From Pseudomonadota bacterium (GTDB taxonomy: Bacteria; Pseudomonadota; Alphaproteobacteria; Rhizobiales; Rhizobiaceae): 21,694 bases of DNA. The DNA is taken from the NCBI GenBank assembly GCA_023387715.1, contig JAEWHQ010000143.1, positions 1-21,694 of the forward strand. Direction: 5' to 3'. Position numbers and translations under genes: made by a program. Shown here piece by piece: positions 1-7,567 of the stretch. Numbering within the stretch: position 1 is the first letter of the stretch; each line of letters starts with the position of its first letter. The notes under the pieces were generated by a model. That model saw only the letters and a program-made list of their open reading frames with translations, was not told the DNA's origin and did not search any database.

Positions 1-1
1 G

Positions 2-394
2 GAATGCGCCGTCGGTGATGGCCGCAGCAACGCCTTTTCGCATCATGCGGGTGAGTAACATATTGCCGGCAGATGCAGCTCTTGTATCGTTGCGACTATC
101 GATCACGAGTACTTGTCCGGCTTCGACAGCTTCGACTGCCTCCCACTGCATGTTATTTTCGCCGCGCTCTTTCAGGTCGCCAAGATCCCAGTCTTTATCT
201 TCACGAGAAGGTATAAAGCGCAAAGTAAAAGCTTCACCTGCGAAGCTGCCGGTCTTTTTGCTGAGTGGAGATATTCCTACCAGAAACTGTTGTCGGAAAT
301 TACGTTTGAAAAGCTGTGTTGTTAATGTTGCTGTACTGCAAGCTTTAAGCTTTTCCAGTGTTTCAGCAGTAATTACGATTGCTTGTTCTGTCAT
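2..394 (-). CDS. RraA-family protein (aldolase/RNase E inhibitor-like fold), 3' part cut by window edge
   Basis: About 131 codons are open on the minus strand from an ATG at 394 to the window edge, with a strong GAGGAG ribosome binding site just upstream. The protein begins MTEQAIVITAETLEKLKACS. It contains the family pattern of an Asp-containing strand followed by Gly-rich segments: VIDSRNDTRAASAGNMLLTR, then GVAAAITDGAF at the edge, where RraA-type proteins continue with Arg-Asp. Known members are either the RNase E inhibitor RraA or divalent-metal class II aldolases acting on 4-hydroxy-2-oxo acids, and many are unassigned. The gene diverges from a sugar-acid transport and catabolism set, so an aldolase-like role on a keto acid is more likely than RNase control; that is inference from context. 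The C-terminal half is outside the window. Confidence 0.8.
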   Translation of the reverse strand, partial: MTEQAIVITAETLEKLKACSTATLTTQLFKRNFRQQFLVGISPLSKKTGSFAGEAFTLRFIPSREDKDWDLGDLKERGENNMQWEAVEAVEAGQVLVIDSRNDTRAASAGNMLLTRMMRKGVAAAITDGAF

Positions 395-405
395 TTACTC
401 TCCTC

Positions 406-431
406 TTGCACCCGTTAAAGCAGGTGTGCAA
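406..431. promoter_or_regulatory. Inverted repeat in the leader of the RraA-family gene
   Basis: TTGCAC at 406-411 is mirrored by GTGCAA at 426-431, separated by 14 nt. The repeat lies 12 nt upstream of the start codon of the minus-strand RraA-family gene, just before its GAGGAG site. A TATAGG-like -10 hexamer for that gene (minus strand, near 443-448) would put the repeat around the transcription start. It may be an operator or a leader hairpin. It has no recognisable family signature. Confidence 0.3.
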
Positions 432-491
432 ATTTTTAGTGCCTATAAAAGCAGTCCCGATAGGTGAGCATAAATTACACAAGATCAGCTC

Positions 492-543
492 TTGGCACAG
501 AGGAATGCTGAGGTAATTATTTTCTCAATCTCACATTGTGAGA
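492..543 (+). promoter_or_regulatory. Candidate promoter and operator of the sugar-acid cluster
   Basis: TTGGCA at 492-497 and TAATTA at 514-519 are spaced 16 nt and resemble a sigma-70 promoter. A perfect palindrome with 6-nt arms and a 3-nt centre, TCTCACATTGTGAGA at 529-543, falls where transcription would start, the usual place for a repressor operator. A leader of about 100 nt then runs to the solute-binding protein gene. The IclR-type regulator encoded in this cluster is the obvious candidate ligand; that is inference. The half-site TCTCACAT recurs near 1876, between the first two transport genes. Confidence 0.4.
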
Positions 544-644
544 CTGTGACGATGAGTGCTGTGAGTTCTTTCTGGTGGCTGGAAAAAAATCCGCATAAGT
601 TGATGTCATCTTCGACAGGGAGGTCGATGTAACGGGAGGGATAA

Positions 645-1832
645 ATGAATTTAGAAACTCTATCAGTAATGCGCACGATTAAACCGAATATGGTTGCGTG
701 CAGCGCGATTGCGATCAGCGCGATGCTTGCATTTTCGTCATCAGCAAATGCCGAGCCGCAGCAGATCAACATTATTGACGTGGCTGGAAATCTAGCGCTG
801 ACACAAAAGATTTTTGAAAACTATCAAGCCGCTCATCCGGATGCTATTTCACGCTTCACTTTTACCAAAGCGCCTGCACCAGAACTGGCCGGTAAAATAC
901 AGGCGATGCAAAAAGCTGGCCGTATGGATACGGATATCGTGCTGACAGGTACTGATGGTCTGGCTGCCGGTATGGAAATGGATGTTTGGGAAAATCTCAC
1001 CATACCGTCTGAGAAATTCGGAAATCCTGATGATATTCTTTCGCCTGGTGCACTCGGTTTACAAAAGCTTGCGCAGATGAATGGCATTGTCATTGCTTAT
1101 TCGCAGCAAGGGCCCTTCATTGAATATGCGCCGGATCGTGTAGCGGAAATGCCAGCAAATGCTGACGAGTTGCTTGCATGGTGTAAAGCTAATCCAAATA
1201 AATTAATTTATGCAAGGCCTGCCAATTCAGGCGCTGGGCGTACCTTCTTGATGGGGTTACCATATATTCTGGGTGATAAAGACCCCAAGGACCCGATCAA
1301 TGGTTGGGAAAAAACATGGGCCTATCTGAAGGAAATGAACGGTTGCATAGAGTACTACCCATCCGGAACAACAGCGGCGTTTAAAGAGTTTGCCAACGGG
1401 ACACGGGATATCATCATCACTACGATGGGATGGGATATTAATCCGCGCGCATTGGGAATTGTACCTGAAGATGCGGAAGTAAAAATGCTGGATAATACGA
1501 CCTTTGTTGGTGATGGCCAGTTTTTTGCTATTCCAAAAGGTTTAAGTGATGAGAAAAAAGAACTCGTAATTGATATTCTTAAATTTGCTCTGCAAAAAGA
1601 TCAGCAGGCAATCATTTACGACTCTGGTTATCTTTATCCTGGGCCATCCGTAAAGGATGTAACTTTATCCATGGCTCCGCAGGAGAGTCAGGATATAATC
1701 AAGAAATTTGGTCGTCCGGTTTATGACGAGTTGATTGCAACTGTGCCAACAGAAGTGTTGCTTGAGCCAACAGCAATGGTCGCTGCGTTCCGCAAATGGG
1801 ATGAAGAAATCGGCGCCGGTAAAAATCAATAA
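645..1832 (+). CDS. ABC transporter periplasmic solute-binding protein
   Basis: This 395-residue protein has an amino-terminal Sec signal (positively charged start, hydrophobic core, cleavage probably after SSANA near residue 36). The mature part is a type 2 periplasmic binding fold of the putrescine/iron/thiamine group, as shown by the early IDVAGNLALTQKIFENYQ segment, a mid-protein GWEKTWAYLKEMNG helix and the FVGDGQFFAIPKG strand. ATG 645 is chosen because GGGAGGG lies at 634-640; a second in-frame ATG at 669 would also keep the signal. It is the first gene of a transport operon with an ATPase and two permeases. The ligand is not readable from sequence; the enzymes downstream suggest a sugar acid such as a uronate or aldarate. 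A spermidine- or iron-type ligand is the alternative. Confidence 0.85.
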   Translation: MNLETLSVMRTIKPNMVACSAIAISAMLAFSSSANAEPQQINIIDVAGNLALTQKIFENYQAAHPDAISRFTFTKAPAPELAGKIQAMQKAGRMDTDIVLTGTDGLAAGMEMDVWENLTIPSEKFGNPDDILSPGALGLQKLAQMNGIVIAYSQQGPFIEYAPDRVAEMPANADELLAWCKANPNKLIYARPANSGAGRTFLMGLPYILGDKDPKDPINGWEKTWAYLKEMNGCIEYYPSGTTAAFKEFANGTRDIIITTMGWDINPRALGIVPEDAEVKMLDNTTFVGDGQFFAIPKGLSDEKKELVIDILKFALQKDQQAIIYDSGYLYPGPSVKDVTLSMAPQESQDIIKKFGRPVYDELIATVPTEVLLEPTAMVAAFRKWDEEIGAGKNQ

Positions 1833-1853
1833 CCGTAAAAATACTTTAGGTTG

Positions 1854-1869
1854 CGGCCTCTAAAGGCCG
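1854..1869 (+). other. Intercistronic hairpin after the binding-protein gene
   Basis: CGGCCT (1854-1859) and AGGCCG (1864-1869) form a perfect 6-bp stem with a CTAA loop, 22 nt after the stop codon. No T run follows, so it is not a strong terminator. Stems in this position often protect the abundant binding-protein message or partly attenuate the downstream transporter genes; that role is inference. Confidence 0.45.
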
Positions 1870-1945
1870 TGGCCGTTCTCACATAATTATTGATTGAACC
1901 AACCTATGCAGATTGTCGTTAGGCGGACTGCTAAAGAGGTGAATA

Positions 1946-3004
1946 GTGTTTCAAAAACTGGAATTACGCTCCATTACCCGCAGTTTCGGCACATATAATG
2001 CCCTGCAAAATATGGATTTATCGATCAAGGCCGGCGAGTTTATCTCATTGTTGGGGCCTTCTGGTTGTGGCAAGTCAACTGCGCTGAATTGCTTGTCGGG
2101 ACTTTTGCCGCTGACCTCCGGTGAGGTTTGGCTGGATGATCGTCGTATTGATACTTTACCGCCTGAAAAGCGTGGATTTGGTATGGTTTTTCAAAACTAT
2201 GCTCTTTTCCCACATATGAGCGTTGCTAAAAATATTGGCTTTGGTCTTGCCATGCAAAATGTCTCAGTAAGTGAGCAAAAAAGACGGATTGCTGATGCAT
2301 TGGCATTGATCCAGTTACAAGCGCACGCGGACAAGCTTCCCGGTCAGCTTTCAGGTGGACAGCAGCAACGTGTTGCCATTGCACGAGCGATTGTTATCGA
2401 GCCGCCATTGGTGTTGATGGACGAGCCACTCTCTAATCTTGATGCCGCTTTGCGCATTGAAATGCGCGAAGAAATTTTGCGTATTCATCAAACACTCGGG
2501 CTAACCACAATTTATGTGACCCATGATCAGGATGAAGCTTTGGCGATGTCCGATCGTGTGGTTGTGATGAAAGGTGGCGTGATGCAGCAAGCGGGCGCAC
2601 CTAGTGAGTTGTATAACCGCCCCGTTAATCTCGATGTGGCTGTTTTCATGGGATATCGTAACCTGTTGGATGTAAAGCCTGTCATGCAGGGCACTGACTT
2701 TGCGGTTACTTATGGGGATACAATTTTGCCAGCGAGCGCGATGCATGCTGTTCATGACACGTCGATGATCGCAGCCTTTAAGCCTGAAGATATTATACTG
2801 AGTGCTACAGGTCTTGGCGGGATTGTGGACGGGGTTATTTATGGCGGCCGTGAAAGCACGGTTAAGATCCAGCTTGATAGCGGTGATTTAATCCATGCGC
2901 GTTTACGCGATCAGGTCAAAGCCGGAGAGCGGGTACATGTGACTATACCGGCTGAACATCTGCTTGTTTATGCCAGCCCTCATAAAAAAATGGCAGGGTT
3001 ATAA
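1946..3004 (+). CDS. ABC transporter ATPase, PotA/UgpC-like
   Basis: This 352-residue cytoplasmic ATPase energises the adjacent permeases. Visible motifs are Walker [10 protein letters not shown] (37-45), Q-loop Gln83 in [10 protein letters not shown], signature LSGGQ (135-139), Walker B VLMDE (156-160) and switch His193 in YVTHD. After about residue 235 comes a regulatory TOBE-like region, the usual length for the polyamine/iron/sugar importer class. The start is a GTG at 1946 preceded by an AAAGAGG site at 1933-1939. It follows the binding-protein gene after 113 nt and ends one base before the first permease ATG, so the genes are cotranscribed. Family assignment is firm; the substrate depends on context only. 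Confidence 0.92.
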   Translation: MFQKLELRSITRSFGTYNALQNMDLSIKAGEFISLLGPSGCGKSTALNCLSGLLPLTSGEVWLDDRRIDTLPPEKRGFGMVFQNYALFPHMSVAKNIGFGLAMQNVSVSEQKRRIADALALIQLQAHADKLPGQLSGGQQQRVAIARAIVIEPPLVLMDEPLSNLDAALRIEMREEILRIHQTLGLTTIYVTHDQDEALAMSDRVVVMKGGVMQQAGAPSELYNRPVNLDVAVFMGYRNLLDVKPVMQGTDFAVTYGDTILPASAMHAVHDTSMIAAFKPEDIILSATGLGGIVDGVIYGGRESTVKIQLDSGDLIHARLRDQVKAGERVHVTIPAEHLLVYASPHKKMAGL

Positions 3005-3005
3005 G

Positions 3006-3901
3006 ATGGCTAAAGCAACGTCTTTTAGTATGGGTGATCCGTCCGCAGTGGCTGGTAAAGACCGGCGTCTCATGATGATTGTGCCGGGTGTTTTTGTTGT
3101 ATTGGCGCTGTTTCTCTACCCGTTTATTTACGGCTTTATATTATCGCTCATCCCCAAGCTGGAAGGCGCGGGAATGTTTGAGAATTATCGCCGTTTTTTT
3201 TAGAGCCACGCCAGTATCAAACTATAGCAAAAACATTGTGGCTGGCTTTGCCCGTTACAATTTTTAATGTCGGGTTGGCAGTGCCTTTTGCATTCATGCT
3301 GCGTAAACCCTCTAAAGGGCAGCGATTTTTGTCAACGCTATTGGTTATACCAATGACACTTGGCACTGTGATGGTTGCTGAAGGGCTTATGCTTTATTTG
3401 GCACCCAATGGCTGGTTGAACCGCACATTAATTGAGCTTGGCGTAATCGGCACACCGTTGCGATTACTCAATAATTATTGGGGCGTTGCGTTTTCACTGA
3501 TTATTACAGGCTTTCCTTTTGCCTTCATGATGATGCTTTCGTACACAACAGGCATTGATCCAACGCTTGCAAGAGCGGCTGCAACGCTTGGTGCAACACC
3601 GGCCAGACAATTTAAGCATATTTACCTGCCGCTTCTGGTGCCTGGATTAGCAATTACATTTTGTCTGACATTTGTGCAGGCTTTTGCCGTTTTCCCATCA
3701 GCTATTTTGCTTGGCGCACCGGCAGGTGCCACACGTGTAATATCAATTGCTGCCTATGAAGCGGCATATGAGGATTATAACGCCTCAATGGCTTCAACGA
3801 TTGCCATCATTATAGGTGCGATTCAGCTGTTTATTGTTGTTGGTGTTTTGCGGTTACGCAACTTGTCTTACCGTGGCCCGGTCGTTGGAGGAAAAGGATG
3901 A
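3006..3901 (+). pseudogene. ABC transporter permease (first), interrupted by a -1 frameshift at an 8-T run
   Basis: ATG 3006 opens a frame with a cytoplasmic start and one membrane segment (MMIVPGVFVVLALFLYPFIY). It reaches ENYRRFF and stops at TAG 3201-3203, directly after eight Ts (3194-3201). Reading one base back continues as LEPRQYQTIAKTLWLALP and runs open to 3901 with four to five more membrane segments. That part includes the binding-protein-dependent permease EAA-type loop (AAATLGATPARQFKHIYLPL). The joined product would be 298 residues, normal for the family. The break site reads CGT TTT TTT TAG, a canonical U-UUU-UUU slippery heptamer in the right phase. So it may be a true frameshift mutation, a sequencing error in a homopolymer, or a site rescued by ribosomal or RNA-polymerase slippage. 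The stop overlaps the next permease start (ATGA). Confidence 0.85.
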
Positions 3902-4743
3902 TATCCACTATGCGTGAGCGTTTTCTACCTGCGGTTTGGCGCTGGGTTGTTTATGGCGCAATGGCATTTTTTGTCATCAATGTTGCGTTGATGATTGCAA
4001 TGGTTGTGATCAGCTCTTTTGGAACCAGCTGGTTTAAAGGGTGGTTACCGCAAGGCGTGACCTTAAACTGGTATGCGGATGCCTGGAAAGAGTTTCAGCT
4101 TTATTATGTTCTGCTGGTAACCGTTCAGATCACACTGATTGTTGTAGCTCTGTCATTGATGATTGGTGTACCTGCCGCCTATGTTTTGGCGCGGGTTAAT
4201 TTCCGCGGCAAAAATTTAGTCATGCTATGCTTTTTGGTGCCATTGATGGTGCCGCCGATTACATATGGTATTCCGATGGCCACGGTTCTTTATCAAGTCG
4301 GCCTCGGCGGCACGATGTGGGGCGTTATATTGGCTAATATTGTACCAAGTGTGCCCTTTGTGGTGCTGGTCATGTCGCCATTTATTGAACAGATTGATCC
4401 ACGTTTGGAAGCCTCAGCACGTGTGTTTGGAGCATCCCCGTCAACAGTGTTTTTACGCATATTGGTGCCTTTACTCATGCCGGGAATGCTGGCCGCTGGT
4501 ATTTTGGTACTTATCCGCACAATTTCGATGTTTGAACTGACGTTCCTCACAGCAGGGCCGGATAGCCAGACACTGATTGTATCGGTTTATTATTCGATTT
4601 TTGCCGCTGGTGTGCGGGCACAGCAATCTATTGATGCGATGGCTGTCATATATATGGTGACAACCTTGACCGGTCTCCTGATTGCCTTGCGCTTTGTTGA
4701 CCCGTCACAGCTTGTCGGACGTGTGAAAAGCCAGAAAGTCTGA
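3898..4743 (+). CDS. ABC transporter permease (second), PotC-like
   Basis: This 281-residue inner-membrane protein has about six hydrophobic segments, the first near residues 17-40. The permease EAA loop is clear at about 171-195 (EASARVFGASPSTVFLRILV), the site that docks on the ATPase. Its ATG overlaps the previous stop as ATGA, giving tight translational coupling. Because it starts on that stop, its translation would depend on ribosomes that finish the frameshifted upstream gene; in an unrescued frame they would stop 700 nt earlier. It forms the heterodimeric channel with the first permease. Confidence 0.92.
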   Translation: MISTMRERFLPAVWRWVVYGAMAFFVINVALMIAMVVISSFGTSWFKGWLPQGVTLNWYADAWKEFQLYYVLLVTVQITLIVVALSLMIGVPAAYVLARVNFRGKNLVMLCFLVPLMVPPITYGIPMATVLYQVGLGGTMWGVILANIVPSVPFVVLVMSPFIEQIDPRLEASARVFGASPSTVFLRILVPLLMPGMLAAGILVLIRTISMFELTFLTAGPDSQTLIVSVYYSIFAAGVRAQQSIDAMAVIYMVTTLTGLLIALRFVDPSQLVGRVKSQKV

Positions 4744-4749
4744 ACCATT

Positions 4750-5841
4750 ATGAGTAAAATTCGAAGTTTAGAGACGTTTTTTGCTGAAATTCCGTTTGAA
4801 GATGGCGGTAAAGGTGAGGGTATTACTCCAAGCCGCTGGCATAGTTTTCACAATGTTCTTGTGCGCATTGAAGATGAAGATGGTTGTATTGGCTGGGGTG
4901 AGGCATTTGCCTATTTTTGCGCGCCAGCGGTTGCCGCTGCCGTCAATCATATGGTGGCACCGTTGGTCATCGGCCATGAGATTGATGACATTGCAAAATG
5001 GAATGCTGCCGTGCAGCGAGCTCTGCATATTTTTGGGCGTTACGGTATCACAATCTTTGCTATTTCGGGTGTTGATATAGCACTATGGGATTTGAAGGCA
5101 AAAAAAGCCAGTAAGCGATTGGCTGAACTGGTTTCAGATGGAAACCGTAAAGCGGTTCATGCTTATTCCAGCCTTGTTGCTTATCGCGATCCTGAACTTG
5201 TAGCTCGGTTTGCCAGTCAATCCGTCACAGACGGATTTGATTACGTCAAACTGCATGAAATCAATATGGATGCAATTGCGGCAGCGCGTCCGGTAATGGG
5301 CGCAAATACTGGTCTTATGGTTGATGTTAACTGTAACTGGAGTGTTGAGAAAACGCGGCAGATGATCCCCTTTTTAAAGGAGATCGATACAATGTGGCTT
5401 GAAGAACCGATTTTTCCGCCTGAGGATTTCAAGACACTTGGTGAGATTGAAAAATGGAGGATTCCGATTGGCGCAGGCGAAAATGCGTGTACGGCTTTTC
5501 CGTTTCATGAGTTGGGAAACTCTATTTCCTATCCTCAGCCAAGTATAACAAAAGTTGGCGGTGTCTCGGTGTTTCTTGAGATTGCGGGATTGGCGAAGCA
5601 GCAGAAAAAAAACTTGATGCCGCACTCACCTTATTTTGGACCCGGTTATTTCGCGACACTCAATCTTTTCTCAGTGCTTTCTGAAGAGAGCCTATTTGAA
5701 TATTTATATGTTCAGCCGCAGGCATTTATTGGTCAGAATACGCCTCTTCCAATAGGTGGCCGGATAGCGTTGCCTGAAGGTAACGGCATTGGTTTTACAC
5801 CAAATACAGATGTTTTGCATGAGTTTGGAGCGAAGCTATGA
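4750..5841 (+). CDS. Mandelate racemase/muconate lactonizing family enzyme (enolase superfamily), probable sugar-acid dehydratase or cycloisomerase
   Basis: This 363-residue protein has the capping domain first (about 1-130) and then the modified TIM barrel. Metal ligands are Asp192 (VDVN), Glu218 or 219 (LEEP) and Glu244 (GAGEN), with the usual 26-residue spacing. The strand-2 acid/base motif is K167-L-H169 rather than the common Lys-x-Lys. His292 (MPHSPYFGPG) sits where the catalytic His of the His-Asp dyad belongs, but the dyad partner 27 residues earlier is Ser265, not Asp. Such members abstract the proton alpha to a carboxylate and lose water, racemise or open a lactone. Agrobacterium galactarolactone cycloisomerase, as I recall it, has Lys-x-Lys, so this is not a simple orthologue. 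The gene lies 6 nt after the permease and overlaps the uronate dehydrogenase gene, so an aldarate or aldarolactone substrate is inferred. Confidence 0.85.
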   Translation: MSKIRSLETFFAEIPFEDGGKGEGITPSRWHSFHNVLVRIEDEDGCIGWGEAFAYFCAPAVAAAVNHMVAPLVIGHEIDDIAKWNAAVQRALHIFGRYGITIFAISGVDIALWDLKAKKASKRLAELVSDGNRKAVHAYSSLVAYRDPELVARFASQSVTDGFDYVKLHEINMDAIAAARPVMGANTGLMVDVNCNWSVEKTRQMIPFLKEIDTMWLEEPIFPPEDFKTLGEIEKWRIPIGAGENACTAFPFHELGNSISYPQPSITKVGGVSVFLEIAGLAKQQKKNLMPHSPYFGPGYFATLNLFSVLSEESLFEYLYVQPQAFIGQNTPLPIGGRIALPEGNGIGFTPNTDVLHEFGAKL

Positions 5842-6665
5842 ATAAGCGCGACAAAGAAATTTTGATTACAGGTGCGGCCGGTTTGGTTGGTACTGCAATG
5901 ATGAAGGAGTTACGCGAACTTGGCTATCGGTTGCGTCTTCTTGATCTGAATAAGCCACGTGATGCTATGACGAGTGAGCGCATCTTTGTCGGGAGTGTCG
6001 TGGATAAGGTGCTGGTTGCAGAAGCCTGCGACGGGGTTGATGGCATTTTGCATTTAGCCGGTTGTACAACTGACGCACCAATGCCGGCGCAAATTGAAGG
6101 CAACATTGTTGGTGCCAGCAATATTTTTGAAGCAGCAAAGCAGCAAGGTATTGAACGGGTTGTTTTTGCCAGCTCACATCACGTTGTTGGTTATTATCCG
6201 CGTCGTCGCCGTATAGGGACGGATGTCTTGTTGCGGCCAGATAGCCGCTATGGTTTGACAAAAGCATTCGGCGAACAATTAGGTGCATTTTATGCCGATA
6301 AATATGGCTTACGTAGCTTAGCAATTCGCATTGGTTATGCAGGCGATGAACCCGCTGACCGACGCAGATTATCCGTTTGGATCAGTTGGCGGGATTTGGC
6401 TCAATTAGTCGATATTGGCTTTTCACATCCTGATTTACGCTATGCCGTAGTTTATGGCGTGTCGAAAAACGATCGCAGCTTTTTTGATAATGAAGCAGCT
6501 TTTCAACTTGGTTATCAGCCTAAAGACAATGCTGAGCATTTTGCCGCTAAAGTGCTGGAGCAAACCGCGGCAGAGCCTTTAAATCAGATTGGAACGCATG
6601 TCATTGGCGGTCATTTTGCAAATTCTGAATATATCGATCCGATCGATCGGATATATGAATGGTGA
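5838..6665 (+). CDS. udh: Uronate dehydrogenase-like NAD-dependent short-chain dehydrogenase
   Basis: This 275-residue extended SDR has the Rossmann motif ITGAAGLVG (10-18), the HLAG strand (72-75), Ser112/Ser113 and the catalytic Tyr138-x-x-x-Lys142 (RYGLTKAFGE). Features I recall from Agrobacterium and Pseudomonas uronate dehydrogenases are conserved: the SSxHxxGYYP segment with a basic stretch after it, and the LSVWISWRDL region near residues 188-197. Those enzymes oxidise galacturonate or glucuronate with NAD+ to the aldaro-1,5-lactone in the cytoplasm. The ATG overlaps the preceding stop (ATGA) and its own stop overlaps the mutarotase gene, so all three are coupled. A related NAD-dependent sugar epimerase or dehydrogenase with another substrate cannot be excluded. 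Confidence 0.82.
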   Translation: MNKRDKEILITGAAGLVGTAMMKELRELGYRLRLLDLNKPRDAMTSERIFVGSVVDKVLVAEACDGVDGILHLAGCTTDAPMPAQIEGNIVGASNIFEAAKQQGIERVVFASSHHVVGYYPRRRRIGTDVLLRPDSRYGLTKAFGEQLGAFYADKYGLRSLAIRIGYAGDEPADRRRLSVWISWRDLAQLVDIGFSHPDLRYAVVYGVSKNDRSFFDNEAAFQLGYQPKDNAEHFAAKVLEQTAAEPLNQIGTHVIGGHFANSEYIDPIDRIYEW

Positions 6666-7567
6666 GTTTGGCAGATCATCAGACTGTAAATATTTCGTCT
6701 GATTTATTAACTGCGGAATTTAAACCAGCGCTTGGCGGGCGCATGTCGCGATTATTGATGACTGGCGGAACTGATATTATTGTTCCGCTCGATGATGACG
6801 AAATCAATTTATTGCATTGGCCAAAAGCCGGTGCCTATCCTTTGTTTCCATATCATAATCGTATTGCTCAGGCGCAATTCTGGTGGGATGAAAAATTCGT
6901 TCGATTAAAGGCACATCCGGAGGCTATGCCCCATAGTCTTCATGGGCCAGGCCATCAAAGACGATGGATTGTGCGTGAGGTGACAGCCTCGACAGTCACA
7001 ATGCAGCTCGATTATAGGGTGGACGCAGACTGGCCATGGAGTTTTCTTGCAACACAGAAATACGCGCTCAACGGTACAGAGCTCACTGTGGAGCTGACTT
7101 TGCACAACAAAGACAACAAACCTATGCCGGCAGGTATCGGGTGGCATCCTTATTTTGTCGGTAATGGGGATGTTTTTCATGATGCACAGTATCGATGGTT
7201 ATATGATGCAGATTTTATACCAACAGGAAAACGTGAGCGCTTATCTGGGGATGATTTAAAATCTGCGCCCCAAACGCAATATTTGCAGCAATGGAAAAGT
7301 GCTGCATTTATGCTTGCCAATGATCTGCATGTTAAAATGACAGCAGAAGCGATTTTCGATCATCTGGTTATACATAAAGCGCAAAATTATACGTGTTTGG
7401 AGCCCGTTTCCCATGTTGGCAATGCGGTTAACCTCATTTCGCACGGTGTTGACGACATCGGCATAAGATGTCTGGCGCCTGAAGAAACTATGCGTGGGCA
7501 ATTGTTTATTACTATCTTGAATAAACAGTTTGAAACCGGTGCTGAGGGGAGGCGCGGGCGTGACTGA
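6659..7567 (+). CDS. Aldose 1-epimerase family protein (mutarotase)
   Basis: This 302-residue beta-sandwich protein of the galactose mutarotase superfamily shows the key positions: Asn67-Arg68, His92/His95 in PHSLHG, the catalytic His163 in GIGWHPYF, and Glu248 in CLEPVSH as the probable base. It should interconvert alpha and beta anomers of a free sugar or uronic acid. Uronate dehydrogenase acts on the pyranose ring form, so a mutarotase next to it would keep substrate available; that link is inference. The ATG at 6659 overlaps the end of the dehydrogenase gene by 7 nt, and its end overlaps the GTG of the next gene by 8 nt. Confidence 0.85.
   Translation: MVSLADHQTVNISSDLLTAEFKPALGGRMSRLLMTGGTDIIVPLDDDEINLLHWPKAGAYPLFPYHNRIAQAQFWWDEKFVRLKAHPEAMPHSLHGPGHQRRWIVREVTASTVTMQLDYRVDADWPWSFLATQKYALNGTELTVELTLHNKDNKPMPAGIGWHPYFVGNGDVFHDAQYRWLYDADFIPTGKRERLSGDDLKSAPQTQYLQQWKSAAFMLANDLHVKMTAEAIFDHLVIHKAQNYTCLEPVSHVGNAVNLISHGVDDIGIRCLAPEETMRGQLFITILNKQFETGAEGRRGRD

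Noticed and set aside
15..467. Plus-strand 150-codon ORF at the left edge
   Set aside because: It is antisense to the RraA-family gene, has low-complexity Ser-rich composition and no family features.
485..772. Minus-strand 95-codon ORF over the promoter and signal-peptide region of the solute-binding protein
   Set aside because: It overlaps the convincing start and ribosome binding site of the binding protein and shows no recognisable domain.
3204..3246. Downstream stimulatory structure for programmed frameshifting
   Set aside because: Only 5-6 bp arms with loops of 27-28 nt are possible, and the two pairings compete. It is too weak to support programmed frameshifting by itself.
3236..3901. 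A separate short permease starting at TTG 3236
   Set aside because: There is no ribosome binding site, and the sequence continues the upstream membrane protein across the T run, so it is treated as one interrupted gene.
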